A DNA stretch of 16,765 nucleotides from CAZVAO01 sp964625175 (GCA_964625175.1 CAZVAO010000049.1:1-16765); one strand, 5' to 3'. Positions 1-8,029 are shown, numbered from the stretch's first letter. Notes: generated by a model from the letters alone, not told the origin. Numbers and translations: made by a program.

Positions 1-1227
1 TTGGAACAAGAAGAGTATGTAATCGGTATAAGAAGAGATATTCATAAATATCCGGAAATAGGTGGGGAAGAAGCACGAACACTTAGCCTGATTGAGCGCG
101 AGTTGGCACGAATGGGTATTGGAAGCAAGCGCGTTGAAGGTGGCATAGTCGGTATGATTAACGGCAAGCGACCCGGCAAGCGGTTGGTCTTAAGAGCCGA
201 TGTTGACGGATTGCCCATGCAGGAGTCACCAAATAATTTAAAGATGCCCAAAGCCGTGTGTTCGCAGGTCGCTGGCAAAGGACATACGTGTGGCCACGAT
301 GGACATACCGCTATGCTGCTAGGGGCTGCCCAGATTCTTAACAATAATCGTGAGGCCTTTAACGGAGAGATTATTTTAGCTTTCGAACAAGGGGAAGAAA
401 ACGGAAAAGGTAAAATGTTGATTGAGCACTTGCGACGAAAAGGGGCCGATGGATGCTTTGGCATTCATTTGAAGGCTGATTTGCCATCAGGAACCGTTTC
501 AGTCGAATCAGGTCCACGTATGTCTGCTCGCATGGATTTCGATGTGACACTCATCGGCAGAGGTGGACATGGATCTCGTCCTGATTTAGCAAATAATCCC
601 TTAGACTGTTTTGCTAGCATTTATCATCAGTTACAAGAAATGCGCACTCGGATTCTCACGCCATTTTACCCGCTCGAGATTTCAGTTTGTAAGATCGAGA
701 TGGGAACAACGGCAGCGATTATACCTCAGGAAATGAGGTTTGCTGGTACGATGCGCTATACCCACTGTGAGGAGTCAGCTAAACCAGCTGCAGCGCATTT
801 CGAGCATGTCATTGAAAAAACGTGTGCTCTATATGGGTGCACCTACCAGTATCACCGTAGGCCTGTTCCCAATAAGCTCTTAGTGGAGAATCATTTTGTT
901 TGTTCAAAATTAGCCGAACAAGCGGTTGTCACAGCACTTAATGCGGATGCATTAATTCACTGCAATCCGTGGATGGCCTCAGAATCGATGGCCATTTATA
1001 TGCGTTATTTCCCAGGGGTTTTTGCATTTTTAGGGACGATGAACAAAGAAAAAGGAATAGGTGCTGATCATCACAATATCCACTTTGACATTGATGAGGA
1101 TGTTCTAAAATTAGGGGTTGCTTTAACAGTCGAATATGCGACATCATTCTTAGCCTTTAAGGGTGATTTGCCTTTCAATAAATCGCTTCAAAGTGTATCT
1201 GAATTATTGGCAGGCATGGGTAAATAG
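1..1227 (+). CDS. M20D-family metallo-amidohydrolase (IAA-amino acid hydrolase/hippurate hydrolase-like)
   Basis: A cytoplasmic zinc amidohydrolase of peptidase family M20D, which removes acyl groups from N-acyl amino acids or opens similar amides. Visible family landmarks are the early RRDIHKYPEIGGEE segment (residues 11-24), RADVDGLP (65-72), the metal-binding HTCGHDGHT box (95-103; C97 and H99), the acidic GEE (131-133), H156, GRGGHGS (187-192) in the dimerisation or lid domain, and the C-terminal HHNIHFD (357-363) where the last metal-ligand histidine sits. The length of 408 aa is normal for the family. The frame opens with TTG at base 1, so the true start could be slightly upstream; the N-terminus already looks complete. 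The substrate cannot be read from the sequence. It converges with the nitrilase gene across a hairpin. Confidence 0.9.
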   Translation: MEQEEYVIGIRRDIHKYPEIGGEEARTLSLIERELARMGIGSKRVEGGIVGMINGKRPGKRLVLRADVDGLPMQESPNNLKMPKAVCSQVAGKGHTCGHDGHTAMLLGAAQILNNNREAFNGEIILAFEQGEENGKGKMLIEHLRRKGADGCFGIHLKADLPSGTVSVESGPRMSARMDFDVTLIGRGGHGSRPDLANNPLDCFASIYHQLQEMRTRILTPFYPLEISVCKIEMGTTAAIIPQEMRFAGTMRYTHCEESAKPAAAHFEHVIEKTCALYGCTYQYHRRPVPNKLLVENHFVCSKLAEQAVVTALNADALIHCNPWMASESMAIYMRYFPGVFAFLGTMNKEKGIGADHHNIHFDIDEDVLKLGVALTVEYATSFLAFKGDLPFNKSLQSVSELLAGMGK

Positions 1228-1255
1228 CACGGGCTTTAATGAACTCAATATAACA

Positions 1256-1294
1256 ATACAGCAAGCACCGGAAATAATAGGGTGCTTGCTGTAT
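1256..1294. terminator. Perfect 14-bp hairpin between convergent genes
   Basis: Bases 1256-1269 and 1281-1294 are exact inverted repeats of 14 bp with an 11-nt loop. They lie midway between the stop codons of the amidohydrolase (+) and the nitrilase (-). The position and symmetry suggest a bidirectional transcription terminator. Neither side carries a good T-run, so it is not a textbook intrinsic terminator. Confidence 0.65.
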
Positions 1295-1318
1295 AATGGC
1301 TAAGTGTTGTGCACAAAG

Positions 1319-2001
1319 TTATTCGATAACCTTAAATTTAAAAACATCTGGTCGGCTATAGTGACCACAGGGATCAAAATCCAGTCTACTCAGCACAACC
1401 TGCTCTAAATCGAGATCAGCAATGATGAGTTCCTCGCAGTCTCTCACTGGCTCAACAACATAATTGCCAAATGGATCTACGATACAGGAGCCCCCAGAAG
1501 ACATGATGTGAGGCAGGTCTGCAAGCTCGTTGTAGGTTAGCAAGTCTTGGGGGTAATCATCCTTCGTCACATACTGATTACACCCTATGACGAAACAGCG
1601 GCCTTCTAGGGCGATATGCTTCATCGTAGCTTGCCATTGCTCGCGCGCATCAGCTGTCGGTGCTAGGTAAATGGAAACGCCCTTAGCATATANNNNNNNN
1701 NNNNNNNNNNNNNNNNNNNNNNNNNNNNNNNNNNNNNNNNNNNNNNNNNNNNNNNNNNNNNNNNNNNNNNNNNNNNNNNNNNNNNNNNNNNNTCCATCGT
1801 GCGACTTCCCACTACAAAGCCATAAGAGAATCCGCGGGGATAGGCTGGAATGAACGATTCGGGGAAAACAATCAATTGGGCATTCTGATCGGCTGCTTTA
1901 CTGATGAGGTCAATTATTTTTGCAATTGTTCGACTTTTATCCATGAGAACAGGGGCCGCTTGAACGACGGCGATACGTAAACTTTGATGAGTATCTTTCA
2001 T
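1319..2001 (-). CDS. Nitrilase (carbon-nitrogen hydrolase), interrupted by a scaffold gap
   Basis: A nitrilase-superfamily enzyme of the branch that hydrolyses nitriles to carboxylic acid and ammonia. The N-terminal part (from 2001 down to 1793, 69 residues) has the family opening LRIAVVQAAPVLMDK and the catalytic glutamate in FPESF (E48). The C-terminal part (1692 down to 1319, 123 residues) has IYLAPTAD, WQATMKHIALEGRCFVIGCN, GGSCIVDPFGNYV and a typical final FDPCGHYSRPDVF. The 100-N gap removes the catalytic lysine and the active-site cysteine box. The halves lie in different frames across 100 N, but a missing length of 3n+2 would join them. Only 192 residues are visible against about 310-340 for the family, so roughly 350 bases are probably missing. 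An AAGGAG ribosome site lies about 10 nt before the ATG at 2001. I read it as an intact gene with an assembly gap, not a pseudogene. Confidence 0.9.
1693..1792. other. Assembly gap (100 N) with real missing sequence
   Basis: This run of 100 N lies inside the nitrilase gene. Unlike the other two gaps in the window, its flanks do not repeat each other. Protein comparison suggests more than 100 bases are missing, probably about 350. Confidence 0.95.
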
Positions 2002-2124
2002 TATAAAAGCTCCTTCTATATTTGGTAATCGTTAAGTTAAGATGGATTTTCCATTAAAAATCAAAGGGTTCTAATCGCTAGTACCGAATATTACTATAGC
2101 ATAAAACAGAGGGTTTGTATGAGA

Positions 2125-2154
2125 ATTACAGACAATAATATTAATTAAGGTCAA
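2125..2154 (-). promoter_or_regulatory. Candidate sigma-A promoter for the nitrilase gene
   Basis: Read on the minus strand, TTGACC (complement of 2149-2154) is followed after 18 nt by TGTAAT (complement of 2125-2130). Each hexamer matches five of six consensus bases. The predicted start, near 2118, would give a 5' leader of about 115 nt before the nitrilase ATG at 2001. Confidence 0.45.
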
Positions 2155-2223
2155 AATGGCAATGCCTAATCCTCAAGCTTTAGTAATTTCCCATGAATAG
2201 CAGATTTTAAGGGGACTATCACT

Positions 2224-2254
2224 TTGACAGAACAGACTGTTTTTAAACTTGATT
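2224..2254 (+). promoter_or_regulatory. Possible iorAB operon promoter with overlapping operator-like palindrome
   Basis: TTGACA (2224-2229) is a perfect -35 hexamer, but the best -10 at a usable distance (CTTGAT, 2248-2253, 18-nt spacer) is poor. The 11-bp palindrome AACAGACTGTT (2231-2241) falls in the spacer, where a repressor or activator could act. A weaker alternative -10, TATGAT, lies at 2299-2304. The true promoter is not settled by the sequence. Confidence 0.3.
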
Positions 2255-2384
2255 CAGTTCATTATGGGGCGCAAATGCATTAGATACTCAGGGTGAGTTA
2301 TGATATCATTAGTGGGGTAAGCACTGGTTTAATACCCTTTGCATAACTGAAAAATATGAATGGATATCAAAGGAAGGGATAATT

Positions 2385-2813
2385 ATGTACGGATATAGTA
2401 ACTATGACAAGATTTCATTCGACTTAGGTAAAATCGATTGTTTTAGTGAAATGGTAAGGGCACGGGTCAAAGACTTAGCCTTGAGTCCTGCGATTGATCC
2501 ACGTGATCGTGAGACCTTTGAGCGGGCGATGCGTGATATTGCCGACGTGTATCAGGTCCAGTATTATTTTGATGATCATTTTATCGTGAATGATATTGTA
2601 CACACCTCATATACAGAGGGTCGCTTGGTGATTTTGATCTATCGCGAAGATGAGGTGTTTGATGAATACCTCAAATTGAAGGCAATTCAACAGATTTATC
2701 GAGCGCGCGGTGGTTTTACAGCTGCTGTTCGCAAAGAGAACACGAAGAAGCTGTGCAAATTGTTGAGTTATCCGCCAGAACGCATTCAAGAAATGTATCA
2801 GAACAAATATTAA
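2385..2813 (+). CDS. Unrecognised 142-aa protein at the head of the iorAB operon
   Basis: I do not recognise this protein. It is small, soluble-looking and charged, with no signal peptide, no membrane segment and no cysteine cluster. The first half contains a basic-acidic helix-like stretch (about residues 38-55), then an aromatic patch QYYFDDHF and a beta-like RLVILIYRED segment. The C-terminal third is rich in lysine and arginine. It has a good ribosome site (AAGGAAGGG about 7 nt before the ATG) and sits 24 nt upstream of iorA on the same strand, so it is probably co-transcribed as the first gene of the run. The position suggests a regulator or accessory of the oxidoreductase, but this is inference only. 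Confidence 0.8.
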   Translation: MYGYSNYDKISFDLGKIDCFSEMVRARVKDLALSPAIDPRDRETFERAMRDIADVYQVQYYFDDHFIVNDIVHTSYTEGRLVILIYREDEVFDEYLKLKAIQQIYRARGGFTAAVRKENTKKLCKLLSYPPERIQEMYQNKY

Positions 2814-2837
2814 ATTCAGAGATAAGGTAGGTATTAC

Positions 2838-4622
2838 ATGAAAGAACTTATGACTGGTAATGAAGCGATAGCGCGTGGTGCATACGAGGCAGGTGTCCGA
2901 TTTGCGGCTGCCTATCCAGGGACCCCGAGCACTGAAATTTTGGAGAACATTTTGCATTATCCTCAAGCGATTTATGCAGAATGGTCGCCGAATGAAAAAG
3001 TGGCATTAGAATCCTCCATAGGGGCTTCATTTGCTGGGGCAAGAGCTTTGGCTTCAATGAAGCATGTTGGAGTCAATGTGGCAGCTGACCCCTTGATGAC
3101 GGTTGCGAGTACAGGGGTTAACGGTGGATTGGTGATTATTAGCGCTGATGAGCCTGGTATGCACTCCTCACAAAATGAGCAAGATAATCGTTTTTACGCT
3201 AAGTTTGCGCGAATTCCGATGTTTGAGCCCGCAGATAGTCAAGAAGCTAAAGATATGATTAAGGATGCCTATGAGGTCAGCGAGACCTTTGACACGCCGG
3301 TTTTATATCGGTTAACAACGCGGCTTTGTCACTCAAAAGGGCTCGTAAAATTGAATGAGCGCCAGGAGACTCCTTTAAAACCTTACGTTAAAAATGCTGC
3401 AAAAACGGTTGCAGTGCCAGCGAACGGGCGGGCTATGCGCTACACCATCGCGGATCGGCTTACAAAGTTGAAGCGTTATACCGAAGAGAGTGTTTGGAAC
3501 CGAGTAGAGATGAACGGTGATTCGATTGGGATCATTGCATCAGGCGTGGCCTATCTCTATGCCTACGAGGTATTTGGGAAAGAGGCCTCTTATTTTAAGC
3601 TTGGTTTTTCTAATCCATTACCCCTGAATAAAATTCGTGATTTTGCAAATTCAGTCACTAAGTTGTATGTGATTGAAGAAGATGAGCCCTTCATTGAGGA
3701 TCAATTGAAGGCTGCTGGCATTGATTGCATTGGTAAAGAGATGTTTCCCAGTATTGGTGAATTGACTGCTGATGTGATTCGCAAATCATACTACGGGGCA
3801 ACTTTACCAACCATTGAATACGACCAGTTCGATATCGTAGCAAGGCCGCCTACCTTATGTGCAGGATGTCCGCACCGTGGCTTCTTCTATGAATTAGCTA
3901 AGAAGAAGAATGTGTTTATAAGCGGGGATATTGGCTGTTATACGTTAGGCTTTGCTCCACCCTATAATGCAATTGATTCGGTAATCTGCATGGGGGCCTC
4001 TATTTCCATCGGTCACGGTGCTCAAAAAGTATTTGATATGGCTGAGGGTGACAAGCGGCGGGTTGTATCGGTAATTGGCGATTCAACATTCTTCCATACA
4101 GGGATCAATTCGCTATTAACGGTTGCTTACAATCGGGGAAACACCATTAATGTAATCTTAGATAATCGCATAACGGGGATGACAGGACATCAAGAGAATC
4201 CTGGCACCGGTTATACAGCAATGGGTAAAGAAACAACACCAATTGACATCGAAGCGGTCGTAAGAGCTTTAGGGTTTAAGAATGTTCGGGTGATTGATCC
4301 TAATGATCTGGCTTCGGTTAAAGCGACATTAAATTGGGCTTTTGAACTCGATGAACCTTCCATTATCATTACGAGATACCCATGTGCATTGAAGAAATTT
4401 ACGGCAGAGGATAAAGAAGAATTTCCAGCAGCATTTAGTGACCAGTACATAATCGATCATGCGAAATGTATCGGATGTCGAGCGTGTATCAAAACGGGAT
4501 GTCCGGCACTATCCTATGATAAAGAAACGAAGAAGGCGAGCATTGATAAACGCCAATGTGTTGGCTGTGGCGTGTGCTATCAGGTGTGTCCTGTTGGCGC
4601 AATAGGAAAGGAGCAAAAATAA
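2838..4622 (+). CDS. iorA: Indolepyruvate:ferredoxin oxidoreductase, alpha subunit
   Basis: The catalytic subunit of an oxygen-sensitive, thiamine-diphosphate enzyme that converts indolepyruvate and other aryl pyruvates, plus CoA, to the aryl-acetyl-CoA, CO2 and reduced ferredoxin. The pyrimidine-binding half starts with AAAYPGTPSTEI (23-34) and EWSPNEKVALE (48-58). The middle has CAGCPHRG (341-348). The TPP motif runs from GDS (414-416) to N443 in LDNRITGMTGHQENPG. Two ferredoxin-type 4Fe-4S sites close the protein: C544, C547, C550, C555 (Cx2Cx2Cx4CP) and C574, C577, C580, C584 (Cx2Cx2Cx3CP). At 594 aa it is near full family length. The stop overlaps the iorB start (TAATG), implying translational coupling of the two subunits. 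Confidence 0.97.
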   Translation: MKELMTGNEAIARGAYEAGVRFAAAYPGTPSTEILENILHYPQAIYAEWSPNEKVALESSIGASFAGARALASMKHVGVNVAADPLMTVASTGVNGGLVIISADEPGMHSSQNEQDNRFYAKFARIPMFEPADSQEAKDMIKDAYEVSETFDTPVLYRLTTRLCHSKGLVKLNERQETPLKPYVKNAAKTVAVPANGRAMRYTIADRLTKLKRYTEESVWNRVEMNGDSIGIIASGVAYLYAYEVFGKEASYFKLGFSNPLPLNKIRDFANSVTKLYVIEEDEPFIEDQLKAAGIDCIGKEMFPSIGELTADVIRKSYYGATLPTIEYDQFDIVARPPTLCAGCPHRGFFYELAKKKNVFISGDIGCYTLGFAPPYNAIDSVICMGASISIGHGAQKVFDMAEGDKRRVVSVIGDSTFFHTGINSLLTVAYNRGNTINVILDNRITGMTGHQENPGTGYTAMGKETTPIDIEAVVRALGFKNVRVIDPNDLASVKATLNWAFELDEPSIIITRYPCALKKFTAEDKEEFPAAFSDQYIIDHAKCIGCRACIKTGCPALSYDKETKKASIDKRQCVGCGVCYQVCPVGAIGKEQK

Positions 4623-5194
4623 TGACCAAGAGCATTCTTTTAGTTGGTGTTGGTGGGCAAGGTACTATTTTAGCTTCTAAGCTGCTAGTCACTGCGTTTA
4701 TGCAGGCTGGTTATGATGTTAAAATGAGCGAAATTCACGGTATGGCACAACGTGGTGGTTCAGTTTCTTCGCAAGTCAAATATGGCGACCACGTGATTTC
4801 ACCGGTAATTGAAATCGGTGGGGCGGATATTATCGTCGCTTTTGAGAAGATGGAGGCCGCTCGTTACCTAGAATTCCTGCGTCCAGATGGTCAGATTATC
4901 GTTAATGATTACCAGATTAATTCGATGCCGATCCTCAATGGTGTAGCAGACTATCCCGAGAATGTCATTCCTAAGTTGCAAGAGGTCGTAAAAACAACGG
5001 TTATTAAGGCATATGATATTGCTGAGGAACTTGGCAATTTAAAGGTGATGAACGTGGTCCTTCTCGGTGCATTGGCACGAATACTCGATATCAAGCGTAT
5101 TGATTGGCCGCAAATTATCCGCGAGAATATCAAACCTCGTTTTGTTGAGATTAATTTACAAGCGTTTGAGCGAGGCAACCGTCTCACAGATTAA
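4622..5194 (+). CDS. iorB: Indolepyruvate:ferredoxin oxidoreductase, beta subunit
   Basis: The small (190-aa) gamma-type subunit of the pyruvate/ketoisovalerate oxidoreductase superfamily, which completes the IorAB heterocomplex. It opens with the glycine-rich LLVGVGGQGTILASKLL (residues 6-22), followed by SEIHGMAQRGGSV, both hallmarks of this subunit. The chosen ATG at 4622 overlaps the iorA stop and has an AAGGAG site about 10 nt upstream. The frame stays open 66 nt further upstream, but that extension only repeats cysteine-rich iorA sequence out of frame and is rejected. It is followed after 25 nt by the glycosylase-like gene. Confidence 0.96.
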   Translation: MTKSILLVGVGGQGTILASKLLVTAFMQAGYDVKMSEIHGMAQRGGSVSSQVKYGDHVISPVIEIGGADIIVAFEKMEAARYLEFLRPDGQIIVNDYQINSMPILNGVADYPENVIPKLQEVVKTTVIKAYDIAEELGNLKVMNVVLLGALARILDIKRIDWPQIIRENIKPRFVEINLQAFERGNRLTD

Positions 5195-5219
5195 TGCTAG
5201 AGTAAGGGATGTTGGCTAT

Positions 5220-6541
5220 ATGAAACTCACAATACAGCAGGCCCGACGTTATATCCTCAATTATCATGGATTGTTGGATGACTATCAATGGCAAGGTAAA
5301 GAGGGCATCATGCAGGTTTTTAACCGCGTACATTGTATTCAGTATGATCCGCTCAGTATCATTGATACAAATCCCAATTTAGTTCTGCAGGCACGTATCC
5401 GGGACTACCGCAGTAATTACTTGCAAGAGTTACTCTATCAGGATCGGCTATTACTAGATGGCTGGGATAAGAATATGAGTATTTTTACTGTATCAGATTG
5501 GCCGTATTTTACACGACTTCGCCAAGGTCACTTTAAGAATTACCGCAATAATCAAGCCGTATTGGATTGTTTACCAGTTTTAAGGAAAAAAATATTGACG
5601 GACGGACCAATATCATCAATAGATTTTCGCAATCAGCAGAAGATTGACTGGTATTGGTCGCCGACAACGTTAGCAAAAGCAGGATTAGAGTATTTATTCT
5701 GGAATGGAGAGCTTATTGTTCATCATCGGATGGGTACACGCCGTTATTATGATTTTACCCATAGACATCTCGATCAACAGTTACTAACGATTAAGGATCC
5801 TTTTGACGATGATCGGGATTATTACCGTTGGTTTATTAAGCGAAGAGTTGAGGCAGTGGGTTTGCTATGGAAAAATTCAAGTGATGCCTTTCTGGGGATT
5901 AAAGGGATGAAGCATGCGGACAAGATCAAAGCGCTCAAAGAATTGGTCGCCGCCCGTGAAATAATCACGTTAAAGGTTGAGGGTTTTGCAGAGCCGCTTT
6001 ATGCACCATTTAGCAGTGCAGAATTGCTAGAGAAGGCGATAACAGGGGCTGAAGAACCCAAAGCAATCATGCGTTTTCTTGCCCCCTTAGATAATATGCT
6101 GTGGGATCGCAAGTTGATTGCAAAATTGTTTGAATTTAACTATGTATGGGAAGTCTACAAGCCTGCGGCAAAGCGTCAATATGGTTATTATGTGTTGCCT
6201 ATCCTCTACGGAAATCAACTAATCGGACGAGTCGAGCCTGTTTACCAGAAGCGTACAGGCACTTTGGAGGTCCGCAACTGGTGGTGGGAANNNNNNNNNN
6301 NNNNNNNNNNNNNNNNNNNNNNNNNNNNNNNNNNNNNNNNNNNNNNNNNNNNNNNNNNNNNNNNNNNNNNNNNNNNNNNNNNNNNNNNNNGCCTGTTTAC
6401 CAGAAGCGTACAGGCACTTTGGAGGTCCGCAACTGGTGGTGGGAATCTGATCTTAGCCACAAGATCGATCTGCAAAGGGCAAGCCATGACGCTGTAGCTC
6501 GACTAGCTGAATATCTCGGTGCGCCAAGGATCATAAAATAA
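5220..6541 (+). CDS. YcaQ-type winged-helix (HTH_42) DNA glycosylase-like protein, split by an assembly artefact
   Basis: A member of the HTH_42 superfamily that includes E. coli YcaQ/AlkX and AlkZ, monofunctional glycosylases that remove bulky alkylated or cross-linked bases. The HCIQYDPLSII segment carries Q41-Y42-D43, matching the QxD active-site pattern I recall for the YcaQ-like branch as opposed to QxQ for AlkZ. The C-terminal FLAPLDNMLWDRK and KRQYGYYVLPILYG...IGRVEP blocks are typical of the family. The ATG at 5220 is chosen because the family N-terminus begins there (KLTIQQARRYIL); the earlier in-frame ATG at 5067 lies inside iorB. The 100-N gap at 6291-6390 plus a 55-bp duplicate adds 155 false bases and shifts the frame. 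Collapsing them gives one uninterrupted 388-aa protein ending at 6541, a normal length. Confidence 0.92.
6236..6445. repeat. Artefactual 55-bp direct duplication flanking a 100-N gap
   Basis: Bases 6236-6290 and 6391-6445 are identical over exactly 55 bp and abut the N-run on either side. Joining them at the shared sequence restores the glycosylase-like reading frame. This is the signature of two contigs that overlap by one assembly word and were placed end to end with a default spacer, not of a biological repeat. Confidence 0.95.
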
Positions 6542-6568
6542 TAAATAAGATTTTGGAAGGTGGTTACA

Positions 6569-7357
6569 ATGAAGCTAACAATTTTAGTTGAGAATAAAGG
6601 CTTACAAGGACTGGAGACTCAGCATGGTCTTTCTATGGTTATAGAACACCAGGGTAAGACGATTTTGTTTGATGCGGGTGGCGATGACATGTTTCTGCGC
6701 AATGCGGAAAAGCTCAACGTGGACCTTGCTGAAATTAATACAGTTGTGCTGAGCCACGGCCATTGGGATCATGGCAATGGGCTGGTCTATTTAGCCGATA
6801 AAGAGCTGATTATGCACCCAGACGCCGTATCTGAGACCTTTCGTCAAGCCGATGACAAGTATATCGGTGTGCCTCGGAACCTTAAGAATAGTTTGGAGTC
6901 ATTTCGGGTAGTGGCGACTGAAGAACCTTACTGGTTAACGGATTCAATGGTTTTCTTAGGTGAAATACCTCGCGAAAATGACTTTGAAAGTAAACGAACC
7001 ACCTTCAAGCGTGAAGATGGGTCACCAGATTTTGTCGCCAGCGATACAGCAATGGCTTTCGTTAATGAAGCGGGCATTATTGTCGTAGCGGGTTGTTCAC
7101 ATGCCGGGATTATTAATATTGTCGATTATGCTAAGAAGATTACAGGAATTGAAAAGGTGATCGCTGTAATCGGAGGCTTCCACCTAACTGAAATGAACCA
7201 AGTGGCTGAGCGAACACTTGACGAATTGAAAGCGCGGGGCATACAGAAGCTTTATCCAATGCATTGCACATGCGATGAGGTGATTACTTACATGCAGCAA
7301 AATAGTGGCGATATCGATGTAATCCGTATTGTTGGCGGAGAGCGCATAGCGTTGTAA
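6569..7357 (+). CDS. Metallo-beta-lactamase-fold hydrolase, dihydropterin-synthase-like group
   Basis: A cytoplasmic 262-aa metallo-beta-lactamase-fold enzyme of the COG1237 type, the group that includes the archaeal 7,8-dihydropterin-6-methyl-(ribofuranosyl)aminobenzene-5'-phosphate synthase; in bacteria its reaction is mostly unknown. The metal site is complete: LSHGHWDHGNG gives H63, H65, D67 and H68, GCSHAGI gives H178, SDTAM gives D159, and GGFHL gives H205. MHCTCDE near the C-terminus is also typical. A GTG nine bases earlier is possible, but GGAAGG at about 6555-6560 spaces best to the ATG at 6569. It lies 27 nt after the glycosylase-like gene and 23 nt before the next gene, so it belongs to the same operon. 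Confidence 0.9.
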   Translation: MKLTILVENKGLQGLETQHGLSMVIEHQGKTILFDAGGDDMFLRNAEKLNVDLAEINTVVLSHGHWDHGNGLVYLADKELIMHPDAVSETFRQADDKYIGVPRNLKNSLESFRVVATEEPYWLTDSMVFLGEIPRENDFESKRTTFKREDGSPDFVASDTAMAFVNEAGIIVVAGCSHAGIINIVDYAKKITGIEKVIAVIGGFHLTEMNQVAERTLDELKARGIQKLYPMHCTCDEVITYMQQNSGDIDVIRIVGGERIAL

Positions 7358-7380
7358 ATCATTATAAGGGGAATTGAGTA

Positions 7381-7977
7381 ATGAGTAATGAAAATAATAC
7401 ATCAATAATATCATGGGACAATAGTGTTCCAATTTTCGGTCGAGGTGTGGTTGGCAAACAGTTAGCCTGGGTATTCGGCGTACCCTTTGCCTTGATTTTT
7501 GGTGGCGTAGCCATCTCGTCCATGGTATATGCTGTGAAACATGGATACCCCATATTTTCGCGCTTAGATGGCATGCAATATGCATTATTCATGGTTGGCA
7601 TTACAGCATTACTCACCTATGGCGTGGTTTATGCGATGAATCGCAATCGCTATCTTGTCCATTATGAAGTGAGTGAAGAAGGTATATTTGAAAGATATCA
7701 GGATGATCAGCTCAAGAAAAATCAAAAATTAAACATGATTGGGACATTGGCATTATTTTTAGGGAAACCTGGTGTAGCAGGGAGTGCTATGTTGGCACAA
7801 TCACGCCAGAAGAATTATATTAAATGGACAGATGTAGACTCTTTCAAAGTCGATCCAAAGAAGTATACGATTGAATATCGTGTGGGATTAGTGCATGGGG
7901 CTGTATTTTGCACAGCAGATAACTACCAAAAAGTACTCGCCTATTTTAATAGACACGTTGTGCCCGCACAGAAATGA
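7381..7977 (+). CDS. Small membrane protein with two TM helices and a PH-like C-terminal domain
   Basis: A 198-aa protein without a recognised family name. Two hydrophobic segments (about residues 28-51 and 66-87) form a hairpin, so both ends probably face the same side. The C-terminal half (about 90-195) alternates short strands and ends with NYIKWTDVDSFKVDPKKYTI...GAVFCTADNYQKVLAYFNRHV. This strand-then-helix pattern resembles bacterial PH-like or YcxB-like domains that follow a TM hairpin; that comparison is by eye. It has an AAGGGG ribosome site. It is the last gene of the iorAB run and is followed by a clear terminator. Confidence 0.82.
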   Translation: MSNENNTSIISWDNSVPIFGRGVVGKQLAWVFGVPFALIFGGVAISSMVYAVKHGYPIFSRLDGMQYALFMVGITALLTYGVVYAMNRNRYLVHYEVSEEGIFERYQDDQLKKNQKLNMIGTLALFLGKPGVAGSAMLAQSRQKNYIKWTDVDSFKVDPKKYTIEYRVGLVHGAVFCTADNYQKVLAYFNRHVVPAQK

Positions 7978-8004
7978 TAAAAATCGAGTTCGACGTGCAA
8001 TAAC

Positions 8005-8029
8005 TGGACTAGCAGGATGGATTAGTCCA
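8005..8029 (+). other. Short hairpin downstream of the membrane protein gene
   Basis: TGGACTA (8005-8011) pairs with TAGTCCA (8023-8029) across an 11-nt loop, about 25 nt after the stop codon. There is no T-run, so it would be a 3'-end processing or stability element, or nothing. Confidence 0.3.

Larger units (their letters stand above)
2002..2384. other. Divergent intergenic control region
   Basis: This 383-bp region separates the divergent nitrilase and iorAB operons and contains no convincing ORF. It holds the candidate minus-strand promoter (2125-2154), a perfect TTGACA hexamer on the plus strand (2224-2229), a small palindrome just after it (2231-2241), the palindrome ATGATATCAT (2300-2309), and a GGGTA/TACCC hairpin (2315-2319 with 2333-2337). 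I looked for a sigma-54 GG-N10-GC signature just upstream of the first gene and did not find one. Confidence 0.6.

Noticed and set aside
2326..2342. Possible sigma-54 promoter before the 142-aa gene
   Set aside because: GG and GC are separated by 13 nt instead of 10, and no other GG-N10-GC with proper flanks was found.
4556..4621. 22-codon N-terminal extension of iorB
   Set aside because: It is an out-of-frame reading of the iorA ferredoxin domain. The ATG at 4622 matches the known subunit start.
5067..5219. Upstream in-frame extension of the glycosylase-like gene starting at 5067
   Set aside because: It overlaps the 3' end of iorB, and the family N-terminus begins at the ATG at 5220, which has its own ribosome site.
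6236..6445. Direct repeat as a mobile-element target duplication or tandem repeat
   Set aside because: The copies abut an N-run at both ends and are exactly as long as at the other false gap, so it is an assembly overlap.
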